A DNA stretch of 64,000 nt from Ignavibacteriaceae bacterium (GTDB lineage: Bacteria > Bacteroidota > Ignavibacteria > Ignavibacteriales > Ignavibacteriaceae): NCBI GenBank assembly GCA_013388545.1, contig JACAFB010000002.1, forward strand, positions 62,001-126,000, in the 5' to 3' direction. Positions within the stretch are counted from its first letter, which is position 1; each line of letters starts with the position of its first letter. Of the stretch, positions 44,082 to 52,753 are shown piece by piece. Below the pieces are notes generated by a model that did not search any database, was not told the DNA's origin, and was given only the letters and a program-made list of their open reading frames with translations. Made by a program: the position numbers and the translations under genes.

Positions 44082-44663
44082 ATGAACACTGATAATGAAA
44101 ATGAAATAATTTTACTAAAGTCTAATTATCTAATACCCATATTGAACAATATAACCAAAAGGAATTCTTCATATAGTCGGTATAAAGTTAATGCACATTA
44201 TTTAAATTGTTCCTGTAAAGAATACAGATTGAATACAAAATATTACGAATTGAGAGATTTGAGAAGGATTTGTAAGCATATATTTTTCATAATCACCAGA
44301 GATTACAGAAATAGTGTTGATGAATTGACATCACTTTTGCTTGAACACAGGTTTTGGGACAAAATTGAAAATGTAATTGAATTAAAAGTATTTAAAGAGA
44401 ATATTTTTGTTGGTTTTGAAAAGGATCTTAAGTTCGTAAGAATCTACCGGAAATATATAAACTGGAAATACTATTCCTACCTCATAGAATCAAAATCGTG
44501 GGAGCATAATCTCCCTCCTTTTAAGTCATCAAATAAAAATGAAAAGTTGATTAGCTTCTTATTAGCTGAAGCTAAAAATAATTTTAATCTTACGAAGAGC
44601 TCAAGAAAAAACCGCCTGGAGATGGTATCTCAGGCGGTTGTCGAAGGGGAGAGAGTAGGATAA
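44082..44663 (+). CDS. SWIM-type zinc-finger protein
   Basis: A 193-residue protein with no signal peptide. Near residues 42-70 it has the SWIM pattern CxCx(n)CxH: 'LNCSCKEYRLN' followed by 'RRICKHIFFII'. SWIM fingers bind DNA or proteins and are usually part of larger proteins such as transposases or SWI/SNF ATPases; here little else is present. The last ~20 residues are encoded by a GC-rich hairpin that reads as a terminator on the other strand, so the natural C-terminus may have been changed. The ribosome site is weak. Lying 83 bases after the T9SS cluster, it may be an extension of that unit. Confidence 0.65.
   Translation: MNTDNENEIILLKSNYLIPILNNITKRNSSYSRYKVNAHYLNCSCKEYRLNTKYYELRDLRRICKHIFFIITRDYRNSVDELTSLLLEHRFWDKIENVIELKVFKENIFVGFEKDLKFVRIYRKYINWKYYSYLIESKSWEHNLPPFKSSNKNEKLISFLLAEAKNNFNLTKSSRKNRLEMVSQAVVEGERVG
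44605..44639 (-). terminator. Orphan minus-strand terminator inside the SWIM gene 3' end
   Basis: On the minus strand AACCGCCTG/CAGGCGGTT (extendable with ATCT/AGAT) is followed by TTTTTTC. There is no annotated minus-strand gene upstream of it, so it may end a small RNA. Confidence 0.6.
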
Positions 44664-44850
44664 ATAAATTAACTACCTTTCAAAGGTATTCTGTCAATAT
44701 TAAATCAAGATTACCATAAGATTAAGAAATTTTTAGCTTTCTGTTAATTAAACATTAATTAAGAGCAGAATTTCTCTTAATACTCATAAACCCTTACAAA
44801 TAACTCCAATCTCTGTTTAATATATTTATTACGTTTGAATAAGTATAAAT

Positions 44851-44882
44851 AAAAACGCCCTCTACTCTGTCACGGAGAGGGC
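44851..44882 (-). terminator. Orphan minus-strand terminator in gene-free region
   Basis: The minus strand reads GCCCTCT-N12-AGAGGGC then GTTTTTATTT. No coding gene lies upstream on that strand for more than 1.6 kb. Confidence 0.6.
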
Positions 44883-45188
44883 AAGCTCCACTTTAAGCGG
44901 CTAACAGAAGTTTCTCTAAAAGAAATTTAACTGTTAAAAGCTACTGCAAAATTTAAAGTATTATCTTGTTAATTTAATTACCATTATATAAAAACATCGT
45001 TAAACTAGTGTTAAAGAGAAATGAAAGACATTTCATTATTTTTAGCACAGTTGCTTTTTATGTAACAATATTGAATCAATAAATACATATTCAAAATTCC
45101 AAAGAAAAAGAAAATAATTTTTTATGAGATTTGTTAAATGATAATTAAATCAATTTAATTTTAATGTGGCGTATTAAAAATATTAGTT

Positions 45189-45196
45189 TAATTTTG
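45189..45196 (+). promoter_or_regulatory. Candidate -7 element (TAATTTTG)
   Basis: Matches TAnnTTTG, 28 bases before the ATG of the secreted protein gene; a GTG/TGTGG sequence stands at the -33 distance rather than TTTG. Confidence 0.4.
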
Positions 45197-45224
45197 TAAC
45201 AAAATTTTCAGGAAAATTATAATA

Positions 45225-46055
45225 ATGCAAGTTAGAATCCTTTTAATAAAAGTATTTATTTCTATCTTATTTATTTCTAATGGTACAATTCAAGCACAGA
45301 CGTATGCTGATAATAGCAAGATAGCATTCATCAGACAGCATAACGTTAAATCAATTAAAGTGACTTCGTATCCGTATATAAAAGGTGAGCCTTCAAAAAA
45401 GGGAGTGCTTAAAAATTCCTATCATTACGATATGGAAGGGAAATTGATTGATGTCTATAATTACCTTCCTGATGGTTCATTGGTTTCGCAAAATAAATAC
45501 ATTTATAATCTTGATGACAGCCTGATAACATTTCAATATTTCAGTATTACAGGAGGAGGAAATTCAACTACCAGGATTGAATATGAAGCGTCTGGATTGC
45601 GGAAGGCTGAGTACTTTCAAAAAAGCGGGAATAACGTTCTCAGTGCAACCTATAGTTATAATAAATTAAAACTTCCTGCAGAAGTAACTTTGTTTATCGA
45701 TCCATTTTCAGGTAAAACCGGAAAAGTTACATATGAATATGATCAGAATAACAGATTAGTCAGTTTAACAAGGCAAAACATAGGAAAGATTCCATTCCTG
45801 AAAGAAGTTTTTTATTATGACTCTGCCGGTGCATTAACCGGAATAACATCATTTGATGAAGATCAGACTATAAGAAAATCAATTAAATATAAGTATGCTC
45901 AGAAAGGAAAAATAATTGAGATATTTACTGAGGAAATGAATTCATCTGAGAAGCGGCTTTTATTTTATAACAGCAAAAGAATGTTGATTGAAGAGAAAGT
46001 ATCCTCCTCTGCAAAAGGAATGTTCTTGATCAAATATGAGTACGAGTATTATTGA
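45225..46055 (+). CDS. Exported protein with YD/RHS-like repeats, unknown function
   Basis: A 276-residue protein with a signal peptide (LIKVFISILFISNGTIQAQ). The mature part is a series of beta-hairpin repeats of about 20-25 residues built around 'Y.Y' pairs ('YHYDMEGKLIDVYNYL', 'YEYDQNNRLVSLTRQ', 'FYYDSAGALTGITSF'), like the YD repeats of RHS proteins but without the RHS core or toxin domain. There is no T9SS sorting domain, so it may stay in the periplasm. Single-gene unit with a candidate promoter. Confidence 0.72.
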   Translation: MQVRILLIKVFISILFISNGTIQAQTYADNSKIAFIRQHNVKSIKVTSYPYIKGEPSKKGVLKNSYHYDMEGKLIDVYNYLPDGSLVSQNKYIYNLDDSLITFQYFSITGGGNSTTRIEYEASGLRKAEYFQKSGNNVLSATYSYNKLKLPAEVTLFIDPFSGKTGKVTYEYDQNNRLVSLTRQNIGKIPFLKEVFYYDSAGALTGITSFDEDQTIRKSIKYKYAQKGKIIEIFTEEMNSSEKRLLFYNSKRMLIEEKVSSSAKGMFLIKYEYEYY

Positions 46056-46287
46056 TCTTAAATTCATCGACCCTGTGTAACATAATAAAATATTTAATCA
46101 TAAATTTCTTACACATACCATTGTAAAAATCTCTTTTTTATTTATTTCTCTGAATTTGTAACTAATTAAGAAATGCCTGAAAATAAGACATTTTCAAACT
46201 TCTTTTGATAGCAAGTTGCAGTTTTTAAATAAAATTAACGGATGGTATGGTTATTGTACCCATAATGAAAAAACTTATGAGGTTACA

Positions 46288-46422
46288 ATGAATTATTTAG
46301 TGTTAGCTCTCGGATTGATGCTCGGAAGTTTGATTTACCGTGTTCTGAGCGCAATTAATAATCACGTAAAAGAAAGAAAAGAGCTTGAGAGTCTTTTCCT
46401 TAAGTCAGAAAGCTCAAACTGA
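46288..46422 (+). CDS. Small single-span membrane protein
   Basis: 44 residues if started at the ATG at 46288 (weak TGAGG upstream). Residues ~2-20 form one hydrophobic segment (NYLVLALGLMLGSLIY) followed by a charged helix (KERKELESLFLK). The track's longer form begins at TTG and adds 24 residues without character. No family recognised; it could be spurious. Confidence 0.4.
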   Translation: MNYLVLALGLMLGSLIYRVLSAINNHVKERKELESLFLKSESSN

Positions 46423-46473
46423 TCCCAAATCTAAAACACATTCAATAATCAAATCTATTTTTTAACCATTTTC

Positions 46474-46509
46474 AAAAAAAAATCCTCAGAGTTTAACACT
46501 CTGAGGATT
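46474..46509 (-). terminator. Intrinsic terminator of the STAS gene
   Basis: On the minus strand AATCCTCAGAG/CTCTGAGGATT with a 7-base loop is followed by a long T-run, 25 bases after the STAS stop. A textbook case. Confidence 0.92.
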
Positions 46510-46533
46510 ACTCAACCATCATAGGAGAACTAA

Positions 46534-46896
46534 CTATGAAAAGAAACTCATTATAGCGGCCTTGCGCGTTGGATAAGAATTGAAAGTCTTTAAAACTTGT
46601 GTTTTCGAAATCAGAAATCTTGCCATAGCAACTGGTTCAACAATTCTCAATTCACCACCTCGCTGTAACATCTCTTTCATTAAGACCACAATTGATCCAA
46701 TAAAAGTAGAATCAATAAACTCACAAGTACTCAGGTCTATGATTATCTTTCTGAACTTCAGATCGATATCGTGTTTAACAAATTCTTTGAAATTCAATGC
46801 ATCTTTCATTGTTGCACAATTAAGATTCACAACCTCAATGGCAACGTCTTTGTAATAAAACCTTTGAAAGTCTTCCATTATTTCCTCAATTGACAT
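46534..46896 (-). CDS. STAS-domain protein (anti-sigma-factor-antagonist type)
   Basis: A 120-residue single STAS domain. The typical core is 'RKIIIDLSTCEFIDSTFIGSIVVL', with the Ser after Asp (DST) in the position phosphorylated in SpoIIAA and RsbV. Such proteins release sigma factors or act in partner switching once dephosphorylated. No RsbW-type kinase or PP2C phosphatase is adjacent. It is a monocistronic gene with a strong terminator. Confidence 0.86.
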   Translation of the reverse strand: MSIEEIMEDFQRFYYKDVAIEVVNLNCATMKDALNFKEFVKHDIDLKFRKIIIDLSTCEFIDSTFIGSIVVLMKEMLQRGGELRIVEPVAMARFLISKTQVLKTFNSYPTRKAAIMSFFS

Positions 46897-47050
46897 TATT
46901 TAATGAAACTTCTTGATGTATAATTCAATTCAAGTGCCAAATATTTTTTTTAATTTCAGAAGTTTTTTAAGTAATTATTTCATTTTAGTGTTTCATTTTT
47001 TAACAAACAGCTTTTTACGAAACAATTTATGGAATGCGAAATTACGAAAC

Positions 47051-48670
47051 TCACTCAACTGTAATATACTCACAGTCATCAGGTATTTCAGGCTTTACTA
47101 TAATCACTTCTTCTTTGAGCAGGGCAACCTTCCCGACTTCCATGCCTTTTCGTTTAATCACATATTTTTTAAATGTATATGAAACCGGCACCATTCCGGA
47201 TGTTTTTGCTTTACTATGATAAGCTGCAATTGAAGCAGCTTTCTTAATAACACTTTTTGGTACAGCTGCTTTTGAGTTTTCAATCCTTAAAACAGCGTGC
47301 GAACCGGAAACACTTCTTGCATGAAACCAATAATCATTTTGCTTTGCAAATTTCAAAGTAAGCAGGTCATTGTTCTGACTATCTTTCCCTACAAATAAAT
47401 GAAATTGTTTTTCGATTAAATAGTGTTTGAACTTATTTCTTAAATCTTCTCGAGAATAAGATTGTTCATGTTTTTTAATTTTCAGTACGCTCATAATTTC
47501 TTCCAGGGCTTTTTTTGAATTTGCTTCATTAAGCTTCCACGAAAGTTTCTTAAAATTTTCATATTTGGTTATTGTTTCAGCAAGCAGTTGTTGATTTTTT
47601 ACAAATGAGACCTTTTCATTCCGGGCTTTTTGAAAATATATGTCGGCATTTTTCTGAAGCGAAAATCTTTTATCGATGGGAATTTCGATCCGAATTCCGT
47701 TTTTATAAATATCTTCAACAACAATTTTATCTTTTGGATGATTTTCGTGCTGAAGATTTATCAAGAGTAAATTTCCAAGTTTATTGTACAAATCCTCCTT
47801 GCTTCCTCTTTGAATAAGTGTTTCAAGTTTACTTATTTTATTTGAAAGACGGTCTAACTCCTTTTCAATATTTTTTTCTGCAAGCTTTCTATCTGAATAA
47901 TAATTTTCAAGAGCCAGTTTCTTTGAAATAAAAAATTTAATACCTTCATTCACGGAATCAAATTCCTTAACCAAAGCTTCCGCAGGCCTAAGAAATGAGA
48001 CTGGTTTCAGAATGACCTCACGCGTTGATTCATCATGGTAAACGCCAAGTGAATCTTTTTCAATTAGCTTAATCAGATTAAAAATAATTTTCCCGTCAAT
48101 CTGGTCAACGATTGTTTTACATTCCAAAATAATTTCTTTACCGATAATTGGAAAATCTTTTCTTAATGATTCCTCATCTTCATATTCCCGAAGCTTATCA
48201 AGTGTAATGGAATTATAAAAATCAGTAAATACGTGTTGGGATAGCTCAATACTAAACTTTTCTGAGAATTCATCGTCCGCTTTTTTGAAAAACTCGTAAT
48301 TCCTGCCGGATTCTGTCAGACACACATTGGTAAACTTGCCTCTGATAAAAAAGTAAATTGAAAAATTCTTAAATAAGAATCTGATTAACCTGTCATTATT
48401 AGAAATTGAGATTGATTGAATTTTTGCGGGAAGAAATTTCTGAAAAAATCCAATTGAGTTTTTCTTTGCTCTTTTAAAGCTATCCCTTAAGATTAAGAAG
48501 GGTAATCCGGGATTAACGCTTATTTCTATAAACTGAGTCTTTCCATTTTTATTAAATGAAAGAATCAACTTTTCTTTTTCTTGTGAGAAAGCATCGTTTA
48601 AAACAAATCCATCCAGTTCGTTGTTTAATTCAACTGCGAGCCGGTTCAGAATAAAATAGTTTTTAAACAT
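47051..48670 (-). CDS. rqcH: NFACT family protein (RqcH-like ribosome quality control factor)
   Basis: A 539-residue protein of the NEMF/Tae2/FbpA family, which binds stalled 50S-peptidyl-tRNA complexes and adds C-terminal Ala tails. In order: NFACT-N (~5-200), a coiled-coil middle (~260-400; 'LDRLSNKISKLETLIQ'), and the NFACT-R RNA-binding domain near the C-terminus ('NDYWFHARSVSGSHAVLRI', 'AASIAAYHSKAKTSGMVPVSYT'). The Asp-Arg pair is present in 'NNDRLIRF'; the Glu-Ile-Met motif of Bacillus RqcH seems replaced ('FFIRGKFTN'). Divergent to the POT transporter gene. Confidence 0.9.
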   Translation of the reverse strand: MFKNYFILNRLAVELNNELDGFVLNDAFSQEKEKLILSFNKNGKTQFIEISVNPGLPFLILRDSFKRAKKNSIGFFQKFLPAKIQSISISNNDRLIRFLFKNFSIYFFIRGKFTNVCLTESGRNYEFFKKADDEFSEKFSIELSQHVFTDFYNSITLDKLREYEDEESLRKDFPIIGKEIILECKTIVDQIDGKIIFNLIKLIEKDSLGVYHDESTREVILKPVSFLRPAEALVKEFDSVNEGIKFFISKKLALENYYSDRKLAEKNIEKELDRLSNKISKLETLIQRGSKEDLYNKLGNLLLINLQHENHPKDKIVVEDIYKNGIRIEIPIDKRFSLQKNADIYFQKARNEKVSFVKNQQLLAETITKYENFKKLSWKLNEANSKKALEEIMSVLKIKKHEQSYSREDLRNKFKHYLIEKQFHLFVGKDSQNNDLLTLKFAKQNDYWFHARSVSGSHAVLRIENSKAAVPKSVIKKAASIAAYHSKAKTSGMVPVSYTFKKYVIKRKGMEVGKVALLKEEVIIVKPEIPDDCEYITVE

Positions 48671-48791
48671 TCAGAATACCAATTTAAAATCGCTATAAAT
48701 TCATCTGAATAAATATATACAAGTTATCATCTCTTTGTTAGTAAAAATAAGCTTACATATATTTACAGCCAATCATTAAAGAGGTGTTAAA

Positions 48792-50072
48792 TTGGCTGTT
48801 TCAGAAAACATAAACAAACTAAAATCCGGTTTCCAAACTTCATTCTGGGTAGCAAACGGAATGGAACTTTTCGAAAGACTTGCTTACTACGGACAAGCAA
48901 CAATTCTTAGTGTTTTTCTCCGCGATCACCTCAATTTTAATGAGGTCCAGGCAGGACAGCTTTCATCCATTTTCGGTGGTTTAATTTACTTTCTGCCGAT
49001 TTTTGCAGGTGCTCTTGCAGATAAGTTTGGTTTCAGAAAAGCTTTTTCATTTGCATTTTTTGTTCTTGCAATAGGCTACTTTCTTATCGGTTCAACCGGT
49101 ATGTTAAGTTTTAAAGGAGTTTACTCGGAAACAAATTTGTTCTTGATTCTCACCTTAATCCTTGTGTTCACAGCAATCGGTGGATCTTTTATTAAACCAA
49201 GTGTACTTGGAACAGTTGCTTTAACAACTACTTCTGAAACTAAATCGCTCGGATATGCAATTTACTATTGGCTGGTGAATATGGGAGCTGCAATTGGTCC
49301 TTTTATTGCATTTCTTGTTCGGGATTCCTTCGGTATTGAGTTTGTCTATATTGTTTCTGCTGTGAGCTGTGGCTTGATGTTTATTACAACAATTTTATTC
49401 TATAAAGAACCCGAAGCAAAAGTAAATGAAAAACGTGATGATATTGTTTCCGTTGTCAGGAATCTTTTTACTGTAGTAAAGAATTTCAAGTTCATGATTT
49501 TCCTGCTCATTTTTGCACTTTACTGGATTGTATTTTGGGAGTTCTTTATAGTAATTCCATTTTATGTTTCCGATTATATTTCACCTGAGGCTCCCATTGA
49601 ATTGATTCTGTCAGTCGGAGCCTGGACAATCATCTTTCTTCAGATTCCTATTAACAGGCTTACGAAAAACATCCCTACACCAACTGCAATTATGATTGGA
49701 TTTATTTTCGCTGCTTTGAGCTGGTTCCTTCTCTATTTTTCTTTCCTTGCCGGAGTTACTGTAGGTGTTGGACTTATAATTGGGACAATTTTTATTTTCT
49801 CAGTTGGTGAACAGACTCAGGCACCAAGGTTTTATGAATATCTTGCCGATCTTGCTCCAAAAGGACAGGCAGCCTTGTTCCAGGGTTTTGCTTTTCTTCC
49901 AATTGCAATTGCGTGGACTTTCGGCGGTACTTTTGGCGGTTGGATCTATCAAAGCTTCGGACGAAAGGAAGTCGGTCAGCCGGAAATCGTATTTCTTATT
50001 ATCGGATTAGTTGGAGTTGCCGCTGCCTTATTGATGTGGATCTATAATTTATTAGTACATAAAGCCAAATAG
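48792..50072 (+). CDS. POT/PTR2 family MFS transporter
   Basis: A 426-residue inner-membrane transporter with about 12 hydrophobic segments, paralogous in layout to the one at 31.3 kb. It has the ExxER motif ('GMELFERLAYYGQATIL') and 'GALADKFGFRKAF'. TTG start, supported by a GAGGTG site six bases upstream and by the lack of an in-frame ATG before the conserved motif. Oligopeptide/proton symport is the family role; substrate unproven. Confidence 0.85.
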   Translation: MAVSENINKLKSGFQTSFWVANGMELFERLAYYGQATILSVFLRDHLNFNEVQAGQLSSIFGGLIYFLPIFAGALADKFGFRKAFSFAFFVLAIGYFLIGSTGMLSFKGVYSETNLFLILTLILVFTAIGGSFIKPSVLGTVALTTTSETKSLGYAIYYWLVNMGAAIGPFIAFLVRDSFGIEFVYIVSAVSCGLMFITTILFYKEPEAKVNEKRDDIVSVVRNLFTVVKNFKFMIFLLIFALYWIVFWEFFIVIPFYVSDYISPEAPIELILSVGAWTIIFLQIPINRLTKNIPTPTAIMIGFIFAALSWFLLYFSFLAGVTVGVGLIIGTIFIFSVGEQTQAPRFYEYLADLAPKGQAALFQGFAFLPIAIAWTFGGTFGGWIYQSFGRKEVGQPEIVFLIIGLVGVAAALLMWIYNLLVHKAK

Positions 50073-50136
50073 AAATAAAGGCTTCGATCTTTAACTGAAT
50101 TTGATTTAATATTCGATTGATAATATATTTCGTTAA

Positions 50137-50883
50137 ATGAAAAAGTACTTAAAAAAAGCGCTGATTGCTCTAACTATATTTTTAATCATACTGGTTCTGC
50201 TTGATTTAATCATACTGCCGTGGTACGTATCCTCGCCTGAAGTTGCTGTTCCAAATGTTGTTGGTAAAAGTGAAGAACAAGCAATTTCAATTCTCTCACA
50301 TCTTGGTTTTGATCCTAAATTAGCTGATACTACTTATGATACTAAATATCCCGAAGGAATAATATTTCATCAAAAACCACAATCAGGAAAGCTTGTTAAA
50401 AAGGGAAGAATCATTTACTTGTTCCTCAGCGGGGGAGAGAAGCTGGTTAAAGTACCACAGTTAAAAGGGAAAAATATTCGTGATGCAAAATTCGCTTTGG
50501 AAAGAGTTGGACTTTCATTGGGGAATATCGAAGAGCTTGAATCAAATCAACCAAAGGACATGATTTTCGATCAGGAATATATTGAGGGTTCACCTTTGAA
50601 GAAGGGTAGTACTGTGGGAGTTAGTGTTAGCATTGGAATTGGAGGAGGCGAAATAATTGTCCCGAATTTAATTGGTAAATCTCTGGCTGAAGCACAAATA
50701 ATTATTAAAGACAGTTCGTTTGCGATTGGCAAAATAAATTATCAGCCTTCATCCACTCTTCTGCCAAATACCGTGATTGATCAATATCCAACCGGCGGCA
50801 ACAAATTAAACAAGGGAGATAAAATTGATCTCTTCGTTACAAGAGCATCTGTTACTGGAGAAGAAACTTTACGAGAGGAATGA
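50137..50883 (+). CDS. PASTA-domain membrane protein without kinase
   Basis: A 248-residue protein with one N-terminal membrane span (residues ~8-30) and three PASTA repeats outside ('VPNVVGKSEEQAISIL', 'VPQLKGKNIRDAKFAL', 'VPNLIGKSLAEAQIII'). PASTA domains bind peptidoglycan fragments or PBPs and usually sit on Ser/Thr kinases or PBP2x; neither is attached here. Its stop overlaps the rpe start (ATGA), so the two are translationally coupled. A cell-wall role is inferred. Confidence 0.9.
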   Translation: MKKYLKKALIALTIFLIILVLLDLIILPWYVSSPEVAVPNVVGKSEEQAISILSHLGFDPKLADTTYDTKYPEGIIFHQKPQSGKLVKKGRIIYLFLSGGEKLVKVPQLKGKNIRDAKFALERVGLSLGNIEELESNQPKDMIFDQEYIEGSPLKKGSTVGVSVSIGIGGGEIIVPNLIGKSLAEAQIIIKDSSFAIGKINYQPSSTLLPNTVIDQYPTGGNKLNKGDKIDLFVTRASVTGEETLREE

Positions 50884-51536
50884 TGGGAATTCTGGCGCCT
50901 TCAATTTTATCGGCTGACTTTTCAAATTTATCACAACAAATCAGGCTGACCGAAATGGCCGGGGCTGATTGGATTCATTGTGACGTTATGGATGGACAAT
51001 TTGTCCCTAATCTTACATTCGGGCCTGTTGTAGTTGAAGCAGCCCGAAAAGTAACAAGGCTTCCAATTGACGTTCACCTTATGATTAAAAACCCGGATAA
51101 TCTTATTGAGGAATTCTTTAAAGCCGGTGCAGATTTTATCTCAGTGCATTTTGAAGAAGTGGTTCACCTGAACCGGACTGTTAAAAGAATTAAGGACTTT
51201 GGCATTAAAGCAGGCGTTGCAATCAATCCTTCAACTCCTGTCAGCAGTCTGGAAAATATAGCCGAATACATCGATCTGCTTTTGATAATGACTGTTAATC
51301 CGGGATTTGGCGGACAAAGTTTTATTTCAAATTCATTTAAAAAAATAACAGAAGCAGCTGAGCTCAGGAAAAAATTAAATGCAAATTTCCTGATAGAAGT
51401 TGATGGTGGAATAAATAAAGAAACTATAAGCAGGGTTAGAGATGCCGGTTGTGATGTGTTTGTTGCCGGTTCCGCAATATTTCATTCAGAAAATATTCCG
51501 GCAGAAACGGCAGCACTGAAAAATTTGATAAAGTAG
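50880..51536 (+). CDS. rpe: Ribulose-phosphate 3-epimerase
   Basis: A 218-residue TIM-barrel enzyme interconverting ribulose 5-phosphate and xylulose 5-phosphate. Seen: 'LAPSILSADFSNLSQQI', 'IHCDVMDGQFVPNLTFGP' (metal His and Asp), 'PIDVHLMIKNP', 'LLIMTVNPGFGGQSFI', and 'IEVDGGINKETI' (catalytic Asp). Two ATGs in a row; the first overlaps the PASTA gene stop. Confidence 0.96.
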   Translation: MMGILAPSILSADFSNLSQQIRLTEMAGADWIHCDVMDGQFVPNLTFGPVVVEAARKVTRLPIDVHLMIKNPDNLIEEFFKAGADFISVHFEEVVHLNRTVKRIKDFGIKAGVAINPSTPVSSLENIAEYIDLLLIMTVNPGFGGQSFISNSFKKITEAAELRKKLNANFLIEVDGGINKETISRVRDAGCDVFVAGSAIFHSENIPAETAALKNLIK

Positions 51537-51601
51537 TAATCAGGTATCTCTTAAGAACTCAAACTCGTTTCAATCATTTCTTATTTTAATCTTATTGTAA
51601 A

Positions 51602-52747
51602 TTGATTACTCAAATCATAAATATTTCAATCGAAGAATCAAAAACGGATATTTTTAAGAAGTACAGGATAAATGAAGAAAAGCTGGATTTCCTGGGTAAT
51701 TGCATTGAAGTCAGGAACGTGTCACACTCAGATCTGGATGAATTAAAATGTTTTGCAGAAGCAAATAGAATTGAATTATTCATTAGCACTGAAAGCCAGT
51801 TCAACACAAATATACTGATCACAAAAAATATTTTTGAATTAAGAAAATCTTTTTCAATTTCAGGTTTATCATCTGCTGTTTCAATACTTTCTTCAATTGA
51901 TAATTTTCTCAACTACAATGAAATAAATTACCGGATTAATAATCGTGAACTGAACTTTAATCGCGCATACCTGATGGGAATACTTAATGTTACTCCTGAT
52001 TCGTTTTCAGACGGTGGTAGATTCAGAGACTCTGATGCAGCAGCAGAATATGGATTAGAAATGATTTCAAATGGTGTAGATATTATTGATGTTGGGGGCG
52101 AATCAACCAGACCGGGAAGCGACCCCGTCGGTTTAAATGAAGAAATTGACAGAGTGATTCCGGTAATAGAAAAGATATCAAAGGCTGATCCCGATGCCAT
52201 AATTTCGGTTGATACAACAAAAAGTAATGTTGCTGATTTGGCACTACAAGCGGGTGCTTCAATTATTAACGACGTCAGCGGCTTAACATTGGATCCTCAG
52301 ATGATTGATACAGCTGCAAACTACAATGCATCTGTAGTAATTATGCATATTAAAGGAACACCCAAAACAATGCAAACAAATCCTGATTATGTAAATTTAA
52401 TAGAAGAGATTTACGGTTTTTTATATAATCAGTGTATTAAGGCAAAAAATAAAGGTATTAAAAATATTTTTATTGATCCCGGGATAGGTTTTGGGAAAAG
52501 AATAGAACACAATTTTGAAATTATTAACCGACTTGAAGAATTTAAATCCTTAGGTTTTCCTATTTTAACGGGTGTATCAAGAAAATCTTTTTTAGGAAAG
52601 TCTTTCGATCTTGAGATTGATCAACGGGATTTTATTTCAGCAATTACGGATGCTGTAGCAATTAAGAATGCAGCCAGAATTATACGCACTCACAATGTTA
52701 AATTTGGTTTACAGGTAGTTAAATTATTGAATCATTTTATTCGATAA
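51602..52747 (+). CDS. folP: Dihydropteroate synthase with N-terminal extension
   Basis: A 381-residue form of the ~280-residue enzyme joining p-aminobenzoate to hydroxymethyl-dihydropterin pyrophosphate. The DHPS core starts near residue 118 ('LMGILNVTPDSFSDGGRF'), with 'DIIDVGGESTRPGSDPV', 'ISVDTTKSNVADLAL', 'IINDVSGLTLDP', 'VVIMHIKGTPKTMQ', 'FIDPGIGFGKRIEHN', and 'GVSRKSFLGK'. The first ~110 residues are an unassigned alpha/beta extension. The start is TTG with no clear ribosome site, so the true start could be further inside the extension. cdaA follows 6 bases later. Confidence 0.92.
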   Translation: MITQIINISIEESKTDIFKKYRINEEKLDFLGNCIEVRNVSHSDLDELKCFAEANRIELFISTESQFNTNILITKNIFELRKSFSISGLSSAVSILSSIDNFLNYNEINYRINNRELNFNRAYLMGILNVTPDSFSDGGRFRDSDAAAEYGLEMISNGVDIIDVGGESTRPGSDPVGLNEEIDRVIPVIEKISKADPDAIISVDTTKSNVADLALQAGASIINDVSGLTLDPQMIDTAANYNASVVIMHIKGTPKTMQTNPDYVNLIEEIYGFLYNQCIKAKNKGIKNIFIDPGIGFGKRIEHNFEIINRLEEFKSLGFPILTGVSRKSFLGKSFDLEIDQRDFISAITDAVAIKNAARIIRTHNVKFGLQVVKLLNHFIR

Positions 52748-52753
52748 GCAATA

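Larger units (their letters stand above)
44664..45224. other. Gene-free 560-base region
   Basis: No ORF of 60 codons or more on either strand. It holds an orphan minus-strand terminator (44851-44882) and the plus-strand promoter of the next gene. A minus-strand TTGTTA-N18-TAAAAA sequence around 45028-45057 could drive a roughly 150-base transcript ending at that terminator; this is speculative. Confidence 0.5.

Noticed and set aside
46535-46555. A six-codon ORF (ATGAAAAGAAACTCATTATAG) with AGGAG upstream, looking like a leader peptide
   Set aside because: It is the reverse complement of the end of the STAS gene and its 3' flank; no plus-strand gene follows to be controlled.
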